The notes beneath the pieces are model-generated. The model saw only the letters and a list, made by a program, of their open reading frames with translations, did no database searches and was not told the origin of the DNA. A DNA stretch of 64,000 bases, taken from contig JAUNSG010000007.1 of NCBI GenBank assembly GCA_030539335.1, forward strand, positions 1 to 64,000, written 5' to 3'. This document shows, piece by piece, positions 9,721-18,321 of the stretch. Source of the DNA: Eubacteriales bacterium (GTDB taxonomy: Bacteria; Bacillota; Clostridia; Oscillospirales; Butyricicoccaceae). Every line of letters begins with the position of its first letter. Position 1 is the stretch's first letter. Both the position numbers and the translations under genes were made by a program.

Positions 9721-9779
9721 ACAGTTAATTCCTCTTAACTATCTTCGTGCGCATCCGCACATGATTTTTGTCCTAATCT

Positions 9780-9808
9780 ATCTTAATCAGAAACTCGGAT
9801 TTCGTCAA
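9780..9808 (-). promoter_or_regulatory. Promoter of the activase operon
   Basis: TTGACG (9803-9808) and TAAGAT (9780-9785) on the minus strand are spaced 17 bases and lie about 60 bases upstream of the 9720 start. The rest of the 260-base gap between 9721 and 9980 holds only this promoter and the next terminator. Confidence 0.65.
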
Positions 9809-9932
9809 CTATGAAACTTCGGTTTTTCTACCAAATTTCGTTTTATTTTGCAGTTTTCTCAAATATCCGTCAAAACCTGAGCAGGTTTTTAACACCATTT
9901 GCCTATGATTCTGTAAAATTTTTCTTCTTAAA

Positions 9933-9977
9933 AAGACGATATGCGCTGCACAATCCCTCGCAGACACATATCGTCTT
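9933..9977 (-). terminator. Terminator of the CrtI-like gene
   Basis: An 11-base perfect stem, AAGACGATATG with CATATCGTCTT, sits directly after the stop and is followed by a run of five T on the minus strand. Confidence 0.75.
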
Positions 9978-9980
9978 CTT

Positions 9981-11471
9981 TTATTGATTTATTTTCCGGT
10001 TTTCCTTCTTTAAAATACGCTGAACCGCAAATTTCCCCTCGATCGCCGCGCCTGGCAGTCCGCCTGGCGGGCTGAGCCACTGCCCTGCCAGAACAACATT
10101 GCCGACACCGGAAAGATACGGTGAAGGACTGCTGTTGCCGCTTCCCTTCGTCGGCACAAATGCCTGATTGTATCCTTTATAGGCGTTGCAGTATCGTTCA
10201 TACGTGACCGATGTCCAGCAATCCAGGAGGCGCAGACGCTTTTCATACATCGGAAACCGACGCTCGATCTTTCCCATCAAACGAACGGCAATCGCAATCT
10301 TTGTCTCGCGATATACCTCCGGCTTCTGATATAATGTCTTCCAAAATTCATAACCAGCCTCCTGCATCGGCAGAAGCACCTGAATAATCTGCTTACCTTC
10401 CGGCGCAAACGATGGCTCATACGCATAAGTTTTGACCGTCATACGATCGCCCATCCACGGATAATCCTCCAGATACGGTGTTTCCATCATCGTTTCAGTA
10501 TCCACGGCATTCGCCTCCATTTCCACGGCAAAGGCAGCCTGGAACATGCCATAAATCGGATAGGCCTCCCGGTTTTCATGAAATTCCCGAATGACCGGAT
10601 CGCTGTAGTTTCCATCCAGAAGATGTTCGTAGGTAAAGTTCAGGTCACAAGCCGGAATAATATAGTCCGCCGGAATCATCCTGCCGTCCTCCAGCTCTAT
10701 GCCCTGCGCGCGTCCTTCCTCGATCACAATCCGTCTGGCTGGACGGCTGCAATACAATTTGCCGCCCAGATCGGTAAAGGTCTGCGCGACGCGCAGCGCC
10801 ATCGCACGGGAACCGCCCCGCGGCAGTCCCCCATCGCCCGCTGCAAAATTGCCATATGCCATCGGGAACGAATACGCCATGGATTCCTTTGTGCAGAAAT
10901 CCGACAGCATACAACGAATCAACGGGTGTTTGAATTTCGCCATCAGATCGCCGGTATCCATCTTCGCATAGTGCTGAAACAGCTTGATGGCCGGACGGGA
11001 AGAAAACGCCAGCTTGGTCAAATCCAGAGGCTTCATCAGTTCGGAGGGCTTGTCCGCCGGAATGGTAACCTTCTTCGCCAAACTGCAATGATCCATCAGG
11101 TCGTTGATCTCATCGGTATCCTCCGGAGACAGCTTGAGAAGTTCCTTCCGGGTGCGTTCGATGTCCTTCCATAACGTGATCTGCTCTCCCGCCAGTTCGG
11201 AACGATACATGCTTTTGAGCGGTACGAGGCCAACCGAATCGTCAATCGCGCCAATCGTCCGCCAAATGCGGTTTAACGCCGTCTTTCCCGTACAGCCCAC
11301 CATCCAGTGGATGCAGTTGTCAATGTGATACCCTTTCCGGTCCCATCCGGTACACTCTCCGCCTGGAATGGCATTCTTTTCATAAATCTCGACATCAAAT
11401 CCACACTTTTTCGCATAAATCCCCGCCGTCATGCCGGAGATCCCCGCACCGACAATTACAATTTTCTTCAA
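9981..11471 (-). CDS. Phytoene desaturase-like (CrtI family) FAD-dependent oxidoreductase
   Basis: 496 residues from a TTG start that has an excellent AGGAGGTGA five bases before it. An in-frame ATG 45 bases upstream falls inside a hairpin and is unlikely to be used. The N-terminus KKIVIVGAGISGMTAGIYA is the dinucleotide-binding fold, followed by VEIYEKNAIPGGECTGW. The C-terminus LAGQWLSPPGGLPGAAIEG is the CrtI-type FAD-binding end. Such proteins in gut Clostridia are annotated as phytoene desaturase-like or all-trans-retinol saturase-like, but no carotenoid genes lie nearby, so the substrate is open. It lies downstream of the adenylation enzyme on the same strand, with a hairpin between. Confidence 0.82.
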   Translation of the reverse strand: MKKIVIVGAGISGMTAGIYAKKCGFDVEIYEKNAIPGGECTGWDRKGYHIDNCIHWMVGCTGKTALNRIWRTIGAIDDSVGLVPLKSMYRSELAGEQITLWKDIERTRKELLKLSPEDTDEINDLMDHCSLAKKVTIPADKPSELMKPLDLTKLAFSSRPAIKLFQHYAKMDTGDLMAKFKHPLIRCMLSDFCTKESMAYSFPMAYGNFAAGDGGLPRGGSRAMALRVAQTFTDLGGKLYCSRPARRIVIEEGRAQGIELEDGRMIPADYIIPACDLNFTYEHLLDGNYSDPVIREFHENREAYPIYGMFQAAFAVEMEANAVDTETMMETPYLEDYPWMGDRMTVKTYAYEPSFAPEGKQIIQVLLPMQEAGYEFWKTLYQKPEVYRETKIAIAVRLMGKIERRFPMYEKRLRLLDCWTSVTYERYCNAYKGYNQAFVPTKGSGNSSPSPYLSGVGNVVLAGQWLSPPGGLPGAAIEGKFAVQRILKKENRKINQ

Positions 11472-11503
11472 GCCGTCACCTCCTGACTTTCTCCCCACAA
11501 AGA

Positions 11504-11540
11504 GTGTAGTTCCCATCCCCTATTGGGACGGAAACTACAC
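11504..11540 (-). terminator. Hairpin between the adenylation and CrtI-like genes
   Basis: A long imperfect stem, GTGTAGTTTCCGTCCC with GGGATGGGAACTACAC (G-U pairs), occupies the 11472-11567 gap. The T-tract is poor on both strands, so it may be a weak terminator or a processing site rather than a full stop. Confidence 0.4.
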
Positions 11541-11567
11541 GACTTCTTTTCGTATAAACCGGTGCAA

Positions 11568-13013
11568 TCAGAGCTGCGCCAGACGAACACGATCCAGTTT
11601 TCCCTTGTCATTCATCGGCATGGAGTCCAAAATCCGGACAATCCCCGGGATCATATACTGCGGCAGGAACTGACGGGCCGCCATGCGAATCTGTCCCGGT
11701 GTCATCTGCTTCTCCTTATCCAGCGTGACATAGGCAACCAGATGGCCGTATTGTACAATTACGCCGCAGGCAATGACGCCGTCAATGCGGCAGATATTGA
11801 TTTCAACATCACTGGATTCCAGACGATAGCCGCCAACCTTTACCTGGGAGTCCTTACGGGCAATCCAGTACAGCTTTCCTTCCCGGACAACGCCGATGTC
11901 TCCGGTCCGGTACGCACGTTTGCCGTCAATCTCACAAAATCCTCCAGTCGAACCATCCGTATATCCGGCCGTAACGCTCGGGCCAATCAGAACGATTTCG
12001 CCCTCCGCGCCATCTTCCAGGATGATGTCCTCGTTCTGATCCATCACCGCGATCTGTGTTGCTCCCTGATTCATATCACCAATCGGGATCGGAGCCTCGC
12101 ACATCTCCTTCGTAATTACGCAGGAGCAGACATTACAGGTCGCCTCGGTCGGGCCATATGCATTGATGATAGTGACATCCGGAAAACGCTCGTACAAAGA
12201 ATGCGGCGTCGTGCGATGCAGCGCCTCGCCCATCAAATAGATGACTTCCAGAGCCGGCATCAGTGCCTTGTTAAAGTTCTTTCGTTCCAGACAGAACTCG
12301 GCAACCGACGGGGTCGTAACAATAACATGCGGATTTACCGTCTGGAAATGGCGGAACAGCGTCGTATGATCTTCCTTCAGCTCCTGCTCGGTCATAATCA
12401 ATGTATGACCGTGCGTCAGAGCATAATAAATATCAACCATCGAGTGGTCAATCGAAAGCATCGACATATTCAGCACACGGCCTGGTGTTTCGGACAGCGT
12501 GAAGGCCGTATCTACCCAGTGGATAAAGTTGTTCAGGTTATCACGAGTCGCCTCAATACCACGTGGGATACCGGACGCGCCGGATGTAAAAATTACATAC
12601 GCCAGTGAGCTTCCGTCAATCTCCTCCGGAAGAAGAACCTTGGTTTCCGGCGGATTCTGTGACAGCTTCTTAATGTTCTCTTTCGGGATTTTGTTGGAGC
12701 CGGAGAAACCGCGCCCTATAGCACATAGAACCAAATCCGCGTGCGATGCCTCTGCGATATCAACCAGACGGTCGTGCGGCAGTCCGGTACTGCATGGAAT
12801 ATAGGTTGCTCCCGCACGCAGGCAGGCGAGAAACGCAACCAGCATCATACATTCCTTGTGCCCATAGACCAACACGCGTTTGGTTCCCCGGTGAACGAGT
12901 TCCTTCGCCAGATTCTCACTTCGGCTGTAAAGCTCCCCATACGTCATGGTTTCCCGCAGGGAGCGACATGCAATCTGCGATTCCGGATGGGTAAAGATCG
13001 AAGAAATATCCAT
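11568..13013 (-). CDS. Stand-alone AMP-forming adenylation enzyme (DltA/NRPS A-domain-like)
   Basis: 481 residues with the adenylation core motifs in order: A3-like YVIFTSGASGIPRG at 139-152, A5-like NAYGPTEATC, A7 YRTGD, A8-like KVGGYRLESSDVE and the C-terminal NDKGKLDR lysine. Length and motifs fit DltA-type D-alanine ligases or free NRPS A domains, which load an amino acid onto a carrier protein. No carrier protein, DltB or DltD is encoded in this window, so the partner must lie elsewhere or the enzyme makes a free acyl adenylate or thioester. It has its own promoter (13083-13111), divergent from the SAM riboswitch, and may be co-transcribed with the CrtI-like gene. Confidence 0.8.
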   Translation of the reverse strand: MDISSIFTHPESQIACRSLRETMTYGELYSRSENLAKELVHRGTKRVLVYGHKECMMLVAFLACLRAGATYIPCSTGLPHDRLVDIAEASHADLVLCAIGRGFSGSNKIPKENIKKLSQNPPETKVLLPEEIDGSSLAYVIFTSGASGIPRGIEATRDNLNNFIHWVDTAFTLSETPGRVLNMSMLSIDHSMVDIYYALTHGHTLIMTEQELKEDHTTLFRHFQTVNPHVIVTTPSVAEFCLERKNFNKALMPALEVIYLMGEALHRTTPHSLYERFPDVTIINAYGPTEATCNVCSCVITKEMCEAPIPIGDMNQGATQIAVMDQNEDIILEDGAEGEIVLIGPSVTAGYTDGSTGGFCEIDGKRAYRTGDIGVVREGKLYWIARKDSQVKVGGYRLESSDVEINICRIDGVIACGVIVQYGHLVAYVTLDKEKQMTPGQIRMAARQFLPQYMIPGIVRILDSMPMNDKGKLDRVRLAQL

Positions 13014-13082
13014 AATTCCTGTTCCTCCTCATGTTGTTGTATATCATCACATTTCCAACAGAATTTGCTGCTTTATTTTTAA

Positions 13083-13111
13083 AATATACCATAAAATGCA
13101 TCTTAAATCAA
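13083..13111 (-). promoter_or_regulatory. Promoter of the adenylation gene
   Basis: TTGATT (13106-13111) and TATATT (13083-13088) on the minus strand are spaced 17 bases. It is divergent from the metK promoter about 50 bases away. Confidence 0.6.
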
Positions 13112-13159
13112 TGGATTTTTGTACAATATTGAAACCTTTTCAAAAGTTCGACATTTTTG

Positions 13160-13188
13160 TTGACAGTAACTTGAAAAAGTATTATGAT
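13160..13188 (+). promoter_or_regulatory. Promoter of the SAM riboswitch-metK transcript
   Basis: A perfect TTGACA (13160-13165), a 17-base spacer and TATGAT (13183-13188) lie about 20 bases before the riboswitch. Confidence 0.8.
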
Positions 13189-13205
13189 GAATGCATAAAT
13201 TTAAT

Positions 13206-13346
13206 ACCCTTATCAAGAGAGGTGGAGGGAGCGGCCCTATGAAACCCGGCAACCTGCAAATGCAAGGTGCCAATTCCGACGGTGTACAGATCGAGAGATG
13301 AGGAAACCAGATCACGCTCTGTCCATCGGACAGGCGTTTTTTATTT
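13206..13346 (+). ncRNA. SAM-I (S-box) riboswitch with terminator
   Basis: The leader has the S-box core: TATCAAGAGAGGTGGAGGGA, then GGCCCTATGAAACCCGGCAA, then GGTGCCAATTCC and AGAGATGAGG. An intrinsic terminator follows (stem 13315-13336, then six T). SAM binding should favour the terminator and lower metK expression, the classical feedback loop. The 3' part of the aptamer overlaps the likely antiterminator strand. Confidence 0.95.
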
Positions 13347-13396
13347 CCTACGTGTCTGTCCCCCTGCTCTTGTATCGCTAAAAGGAGGAACAAGCA

Positions 13397-14578
13397 ATGG
13401 CAAAATACTTATTCACTTCAGAATCCGTTACGGAAGGCCATCCGGATAAAATCTGCGACCAGATTTCGGATGCCATCCTTGATAAAATCCTTTCTCAGGA
13501 CCCCACAGCACGTGTTGCGTGCGAGACGACGGTTACGACCGGTGTTATCTCTATCATGGGAGAAATCACGACCAGCGCCGTCATTGATATTCCGGATATC
13601 GCCCGCGGTGTTGTCCGTGACATCGGCTATGACCGTGCAAAATACGGCTTTGACTGCGATACCTGTGCGGTAATGACCACTCTGGACAAGCAGTCCCCGG
13701 ATATCGCGATGGGCGTCAACTGCGCCCTGGAAACCCGCAATGGCGGACAGAGCGATCTGGACGTCGGTGCCGGCGATCAGGGCATGATGTTCGGTTATGC
13801 CTGCGATGAAACCCCGGAACTCATGCCGCTCCCGATTTCTCTGGCACAAAAGATGGCAAAGAAACTGACTGAGGTACGCAAGAACGGGATGTACCCTTAC
13901 CTTCGTCCGGACGGCAAGACACAGGTAACCGTAGAATACGATTCCAATGACAAGCCGATTCACATTGACACCGTTGTGCTTTCCACGCAGCATGATCCGG
14001 CGGTTACTCTGGAACAGATCCGCAAGGATATGATCGCCAATGTCATCACTCCAACTCTTCCGGACAGCCTGTTCGATGAGAACACCCGCATTTTTGTCAA
14101 TCCGACCGGCCGCTTCGTCGTCGGTGGCCCGCAGGGCGATTCCGGATTGACCGGACGCAAGATCATCGTTGATACTTACGGGGGTTCCGCTCCGCACGGC
14201 GGCGGTGCATTCTCCGGTAAGGACCCGACCAAGGTAGACCGTTCCGCTGCCTATGCCGCACGCTACGTTGCCAAGAATATCGTTGCGGCCAAGCTGGCCT
14301 CCAAGTGCCAGATCCAGCTCGCCTATGCCATCGGCGTAGCACAGCCGGTTTCCATCCGTGTTGACACCTTCGGCACCGGTACGGTAGCCGACGACGTTCT
14401 GGCCGATGCCGTTTCCAAGGTATTCGACCTTCGTCCAAGCGCAATCATCCGTGATCTGGATCTGCGCAAGCCGATCTACCGTCAGCTCGCCGCTTACGGT
14501 CATATGGGACGCACTGATCTGGACGTTTCCTGGGAGAAAACCGATCGTATTGACGCTATTCTGGCTGCTGTAAAGTAA
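13397..14578 (+). CDS. metK: S-adenosylmethionine synthetase
   Basis: 393 residues, the normal length. It makes SAM from methionine and ATP. Signatures include [20 protein letters not shown] at the start, [16 protein letters not shown] (ATP-binding hexapeptide GAGDQG), [20 protein letters not shown] and [20 protein letters not shown] strong AGGAGGAACAAGCA ribosome site precedes the ATG. Expression is controlled by the SAM-I riboswitch just upstream and the gene is monocistronic, ending at the 14620 terminator. SAM made here also links to the MTA/5'-deoxyadenosine salvage genes at 48-50 kb. Confidence 0.98.
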   Translation: MAKYLFTSESVTEGHPDKICDQISDAILDKILSQDPTARVACETTVTTGVISIMGEITTSAVIDIPDIARGVVRDIGYDRAKYGFDCDTCAVMTTLDKQSPDIAMGVNCALETRNGGQSDLDVGAGDQGMMFGYACDETPELMPLPISLAQKMAKKLTEVRKNGMYPYLRPDGKTQVTVEYDSNDKPIHIDTVVLSTQHDPAVTLEQIRKDMIANVITPTLPDSLFDENTRIFVNPTGRFVVGGPQGDSGLTGRKIIVDTYGGSAPHGGGAFSGKDPTKVDRSAAYAARYVAKNIVAAKLASKCQIQLAYAIGVAQPVSIRVDTFGTGTVADDVLADAVSKVFDLRPSAIIRDLDLRKPIYRQLAAYGHMGRTDLDVSWEKTDRIDAILAAVK

Positions 14579-14619
14579 CCTTTCTTTACAGTAATCAACC
14601 AAATATTTTATCCGAAACA

Positions 14620-14655
14620 CCGGAAGGCAGGGAATTCATCCCCTCTGCTTTCCGG
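14620..14655 (+). terminator. Terminator of metK
   Basis: A stem of CCGGAAGGCAG with CTGCTTTCCGG (one G-U pair) is followed by a T-rich stretch, about 40 bases past the stop. Confidence 0.65.
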
Positions 14656-14764
14656 CGTCTTCGTTTTCCGACCGTTTTCACGCACGGACTTTCCAAAGAA
14701 TTCCCTCCGCCCCATTCCGAAACTATCCAAAGTGTTATTTTTTTGTTTTTTCTCTGGATTTTGA

Positions 14765-14793
14765 TTGACGATACACGAGAAAATAGTTATACT
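14765..14793 (+). promoter_or_regulatory. Promoter of the DEAD-box helicase gene
   Basis: TTGACG (14765-14770), a 17-base spacer and TATACT (14788-14793). The predicted start, about 14800, is at the foot of the first leader hairpin. Confidence 0.75.
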
Positions 14794-14800
14794 ACTATAG

Positions 14801-14865
14801 ACGGGCGATCTCGATCCCGTCTTTTTTCATGAATGATCGTACCAGCAAAAAGAGCTGGCTTTTTT
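14801..14865 (+). promoter_or_regulatory. Tandem terminator-like hairpins in the helicase leader
   Basis: Two hairpins, each followed by six T, lie between the promoter and the gene. The first is ACGGG/CCCGT (14801-14820) with T at 14822-14827; the second is CCAGC/GCTGG (14842-14858) with T at 14860-14865. Both are short stems. The position suggests transcription attenuation of the helicase gene, possibly relieved or reinforced by RNA remodelling. Function is inferred from structure only. Confidence 0.55.
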
Positions 14866-14890
14866 CTATCATAATCAGGAGGATATTTCT

Positions 14891-16786
14891 TTGTCAGAAA
14901 ATACAACCCCGGTCCGCTTTGACCAGTTATCCCTTTCCGACGGCGTTCTGCGCGCACTGCATGAAGCCGGTTTCACCGCGCCGACAGAAATCCAGGCACA
15001 GGCGATTCCCGTTATCCTGCGTGGTCAAGACATCATCGGCCGTTCCCACACAGGCACCGGCAAAACCATGGCCTTTGGCATTCCCGCCGTGGAAGCCTGT
15101 CTGCGAAATCCGAACCGCAAAAAGACACAGGTACTGGTCCTGTGTCCCACACGGGAGCTTGCCATGCAGGTTTGTGACGAAATCCGTCGACTGACCCGCT
15201 ACACCGAGGGCATTCGTGCTGTCTGTGTCTACGGCGGACAGCCCATTCAGAACCAGATTCCGCGGCTTCGTCACGGTGCCGAAATTGTCATCGGTACTCC
15301 TGGTCGTGTGATGGATCACATTCACCGTCATACGCTCCGGCTGGACGATGTCTCTATGGTCGTGCTGGACGAAGCCGATGAGATGCTCGATATGGGTTTC
15401 CGCGAGGATATTGAAAGCATTCTTGCTTTTGTTCCAGGCGGGCATCAGACGCTGTTGTTTTCCGCCACCATGCCGCAGGCTATCCTGGATATCACTCAGC
15501 AGTTCCAGACGGACCCGGTGATGGTGGAAACTTCGTCGGGCGATGTGCGCACAATTGACACCGTGCGGCAGTATTATTATGATGTCCCGCTCGGCAAAAA
15601 GAGCGATGCCCTTGGGCTGCTCCTGCATACGCATGAGCCAAAGCTTGCTCTCATCTTCTGCAACACAAAAAAAATGGTCGAAGAACTGGGCTGCTATCTG
15701 TCGGAGCACGGTTTCCACTGTTCCTGTCTGCACGGCGACCTCAAACAGGAAGCGCGCACCGCTGTTATGAATGCCTTCAAATCCGGACGCACGCCGCTCC
15801 TGATCGCGACAGATGTCGCCGCACGCGGCATTGATGTCGATGATGTCGACGCGGTTTATAACTATGACATCCCACAGGACTATGAATTCTATATCCATCG
15901 CATCGGCCGAACTGGTCGCGCCGGCAAGGACGGTGTCTCATACACCCTGGCGGCCGGACGTCGGCAGGTCGGACAGCTCCGCGATATTTCCCGATTTACC
16001 GGCGCGAAGATCGAACGCCTTCCCCTGCCAAACATGCAGGAAATCGCACAGAAAAAACGCGATGCACTGTTGGAAGAAATCCGTGCCCAGCTAGGAAAGA
16101 AAGACTCGGTGGAAAATAACGAGTTAATCGCCCGTCTGATGCAGGAGGGCTGCAGCGCCGAGCATCTGGCAAGCGCTCTGCTCGAGCTGCTGATTCACCG
16201 GGAAATGGACGATGTCCCCGAGCTGTATCTGCCCAAATCCAACGGAAAACAGCAGGGATCTCCCCTTCCGCCGGTCCCAAGCGGATATGTCCGTCTGCGC
16301 TTCAGTGTCGGCCGCTACCAGCGTGTTGCGCCCAATCATATTATTGCCGCGATTGCCGACACCACCCGGATTCCCGGAAAAATGATCCAGAAAATCTATT
16401 GCTATGGGGAATACAGCCTTGTCGAGGTTCCGAGCAAATTTAAAAATCTTGTCATTAAAAAGGTGAACGGTACGACGATCGGCGGCCACAAGACCGACGT
16501 CCGCGTCTATGAACCATCTGAGCCACAGACAGCGGCAGTTTCCGCAGAGGGCAAGGCTCCTGCAAAGAAGAAGCCGAAGACCAACGAGAAGCGTTCTGCA
16601 TCCCGTCCGGCGGCAAAGACAGGGAAAACTGCCCGCTCTGCCGCGCGCAGCACCGAGAAAAAGCCCGCTTCCCGTCCTGCAGCAGAAAAGAAAGCGCGTA
16701 CCGCCACTTCCAACCGTCGGAAGAATCCCGCTCAAAACCGTCTCAAACGGAACGGAAAGCGCACATCCCGTCCAACCTCGCGCTAA
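14891..16786 (+). CDS. DEAD-box ATP-dependent RNA helicase with DbpA-type RNA-binding domain
   Basis: 631 residues from a TTG start preceded by AGGAGG. The core has the Q motif (residues 9-34, FDQLSLSDGVLRAL...PTEIQ), Walker A SHTGTGKT, PTRELAMQ, VLDEADEMLDMGF, LFSATMP, ATDVAARGIDVDDV and HRIGRTGRAGKDG. After a linker comes a DbpA/CsdA-like RNA-binding domain (YVRLRFSVGRYQRVAP to TDVRVYEP) and a lysine-, arginine- and proline-rich tail of about 85 residues. Such helicases unwind short RNA duplexes in ribosome assembly, decay and cold adaptation. The leader carries two terminator-like hairpins, which suggests autoregulation. The gene is monocistronic. Confidence 0.95.
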   Translation: MSENTTPVRFDQLSLSDGVLRALHEAGFTAPTEIQAQAIPVILRGQDIIGRSHTGTGKTMAFGIPAVEACLRNPNRKKTQVLVLCPTRELAMQVCDEIRRLTRYTEGIRAVCVYGGQPIQNQIPRLRHGAEIVIGTPGRVMDHIHRHTLRLDDVSMVVLDEADEMLDMGFREDIESILAFVPGGHQTLLFSATMPQAILDITQQFQTDPVMVETSSGDVRTIDTVRQYYYDVPLGKKSDALGLLLHTHEPKLALIFCNTKKMVEELGCYLSEHGFHCSCLHGDLKQEARTAVMNAFKSGRTPLLIATDVAARGIDVDDVDAVYNYDIPQDYEFYIHRIGRTGRAGKDGVSYTLAAGRRQVGQLRDISRFTGAKIERLPLPNMQEIAQKKRDALLEEIRAQLGKKDSVENNELIARLMQEGCSAEHLASALLELLIHREMDDVPELYLPKSNGKQQGSPLPPVPSGYVRLRFSVGRYQRVAPNHIIAAIADTTRIPGKMIQKIYCYGEYSLVEVPSKFKNLVIKKVNGTTIGGHKTDVRVYEPSEPQTAAVSAEGKAPAKKKPKTNEKRSASRPAAKTGKTARSAARSTEKKPASRPAAEKKARTATSNRRKNPAQNRLKRNGKRTSRPTSR

Positions 16787-16801
16787 AGTGATATCCACCC
16801 C

Positions 16802-16843
16802 TGCCGATCTCATTTCCACAAAGGAAACGGGATCGGCATTTTT
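16802..16843 (+). terminator. Terminator of the helicase gene
   Basis: TGCCGATC (16802-16809) pairs with GATCGGCA (16831-16838), with an inner TTTCC/GGAAA stem, followed by five T. Confidence 0.85.
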
Positions 16844-16857
16844 CTTTCATGTTTTTC

Positions 16858-16886
16858 TTGTTATTTCAGAAAAAATCCATTATACT
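16858..16886 (+). promoter_or_regulatory. Promoter of the Ser-Gly-Ser-Tyr repeat operon
   Basis: TTGTTA (16858-16863), a 17-base spacer and TATACT (16881-16886), 34 bases before the ATG at 16921. Confidence 0.65.
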
Positions 16887-16920
16887 GAAAACAGTATATT
16901 TCAGCAAGGAGTGCTGCCCC

Positions 16921-17460
16921 ATGGCGGAAAAAAAGAAAGCCATCCAACCAATTTGCAAGGTATATCCGGGAACACGCATGCTCAACGGCTGCGCTATGGA
17001 TGCTGCCAGTTACGAACGCCATATGAAGGCACAGGAGGCCATGTCGGCACCGGCACCGGTTATTCAACCGACAAAACCGCAGCCATACGATCCGTTTGCA
17101 CAACAACAGGATTTCCGCGCTATTGCTGCAAAAGCCTTCGAGGATGATCGCGCAGCACTGCAGCCAAAGACAACGGCTGCCCCTGCTGTCCAGTATCGTC
17201 CGGGAACGACACAGTACGTCACACAGGAACAGAAAACCGTTCTTCTGCCACAGGAGACGGTTGTCGGGGAGCAGATGGTTCTGACCGGTTCGGGATCCTA
17301 TCTGACCTCGGGATCTTATGTGCTGACTTCTGGTTCCTACTTATTCTCTTCCGGATCTTACCTCACTTCGTCCGGTTCCTATTGGATGGGGTCCGGCTCC
17401 TATACTACGTATGGCTCGGACATGCATTTGCTGGGCGGATACGGTTTGGATTTGATTTGA
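16921..17460 (+). CDS. Protein with tandem Ser-Gly-Ser-Tyr repeats; unknown function, possible modification substrate
   Basis: 179 residues from the ATG with AAGGAG ten bases upstream; a longer frame exists but covers the promoter. I do not recognise the family. There is no signal peptide or membrane helix. The N-terminal 40 residues (IQPICKVYPGTRMLNGCAM) hold the only two cysteines, C12 and C24. A Pro/Gln/Ala-rich middle follows, then six SGSY units at 124-127, 130-133, 137-140, 144-147, 151-154 and 158-161, mostly every seven residues with hydrophobic residues between. The stop overlaps the next start (TGATG), so both proteins are coupled. The layout suggests a leader or scaffold plus a repeat core acted on by the glycosyltransferase-like partner; that is inference. 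Confidence 0.75.
   Translation: MAEKKKAIQPICKVYPGTRMLNGCAMDAASYERHMKAQEAMSAPAPVIQPTKPQPYDPFAQQQDFRAIAAKAFEDDRAALQPKTTAAPAVQYRPGTTQYVTQEQKTVLLPQETVVGEQMVLTGSGSYLTSGSYVLTSGSYLFSSGSYLTSSGSYWMGSGSYTTYGSDMHLLGGYGLDLI
17287..17412 (+). repeat. 21-base imperfect tandem repeats encoding SGSY-x-x-x
   Basis: Codons for residues 123-164 of the repeat protein. Six units vary at the DNA level (for example TCGGGATCCTAT, TCCGGATCTTAC, TCCGGTTCCTAT) while SGSY is kept, which suggests selection on the protein. Codon use varies among copies, so it is not a very recent expansion. Confidence 0.75.
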
Positions 17461-18314
17461 TGCGCGCGTTCCATACGTTTTGGTCGCGCCCGTTTTCCAT
17501 GGCCCATCCGGGACAACCCCTGTCTTTAACCGATTACGATTTGTTCGGTACCATCCTGTCGGCTCTTCAGTGGCGCCGCAGGAATGGTTCCATTCGGCTG
17601 GTTACCGACCGTATGGGAGAACGTTATTTTTGTGCATATGGTCTGGATTTTTTGTGGGATGACGGGATGGAGGTCATATTGGATCACATTCCCTATTCGG
17701 TTGACCCCTCTACGTTCTGGGCGGCCGGGAAGCTCTATGCCCTCCGTGCGATGCATGCTCCCTGTGTGATGCTGGATACCGACTTTATCCTCTGGGAGGA
17801 TCTTTCCGCGCCCCTTTCTTCCTCTGACCTCGCAGTGATTCACCGGGAGGAATTAAATCCGGATATCTATCCTGACCCGCGGCACTTTCTCTGTGCAGAA
17901 GGCTACCATTTTCCGGATGGCTGGGATTTCACGCAACCGGCTTGCAATACGGCTTTTTGCTACTTTGGTTCCGAGACACTGCGTCAGGAATATGTACAGC
18001 AGTCACTGGATTTTGTGGAGGCCTCACGCGGACGCCATCCGCTGTATTATATGGTATTCGCAGAACAGCGACTGCTTGCCATGTGTGCCGTACAAAATGG
18101 ATACACCATCGACAGCTTGGCCGCACTCCCCGCGTTGTTTTCCGGACAAACGTACTTTACCCACCTTTGGGGCTATAAACAGCTCCTGCAAAAGGACCCC
18201 GAGGAACGGAGACGGTTTTGCCTTCGCTGTGCCCGGCGCATCACTGCAGATTTTCCGGATGCCGTGGCCCGCTGTGCGATTCATCCCTTGCTTCGCCCCT
18301 ACTTCATTTCTTAA
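17460..18314 (+). CDS. GT-A-type glycosyltransferase-like protein (resembles DUF6734), partner of the repeat protein
   Basis: 284 residues; the ATG overlaps the stop of the repeat gene by one base. It starts MRAFHTFWSRPF, has SIRLVTDRMG near 44-53, and FWAAGKLYALR (86-96) ten residues before VMLDTDFILWEDL (103-115). The DTD at 106-108 looks like the metal- and nucleotide-sugar-binding DxD of GT-A glycosyltransferases (GT8/GT32-like), and THLWGYK near 234-240 could supply a further ligand. I recall this layout from the uncharacterised DUF6734 group, but this was not searched. There is no signal peptide, so it should act in the cytoplasm, most simply on the coupled repeat protein. Its activity is unproven. 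Confidence 0.65.
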   Translation: MRAFHTFWSRPFSMAHPGQPLSLTDYDLFGTILSALQWRRRNGSIRLVTDRMGERYFCAYGLDFLWDDGMEVILDHIPYSVDPSTFWAAGKLYALRAMHAPCVMLDTDFILWEDLSAPLSSSDLAVIHREELNPDIYPDPRHFLCAEGYHFPDGWDFTQPACNTAFCYFGSETLRQEYVQQSLDFVEASRGRHPLYYMVFAEQRLLAMCAVQNGYTIDSLAALPALFSGQTYFTHLWGYKQLLQKDPEERRRFCLRCARRITADFPDAVARCAIHPLLRPYFIS

Positions 18315-18321
18315 ATCTTTC

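Noticed and set aside
13418-14620. 400-codon minus-strand frame opposite metK
   Set aside because: MetK on the plus strand has all its motifs and a riboswitch; the opposite frame has none.
14801-14865. Leader hairpins considered as terminators of an upstream gene
   Set aside because: metK already ends at 14620-14655, and the hairpins lie after the helicase promoter, so they belong to its own leader.
17287-17412. Tandem repeats considered as a CRISPR array or phase-variable tract
   Set aside because: The units are contiguous, imperfect 21-base coding repeats without spacers, and unit lengths keep the frame, so they are protein repeats.
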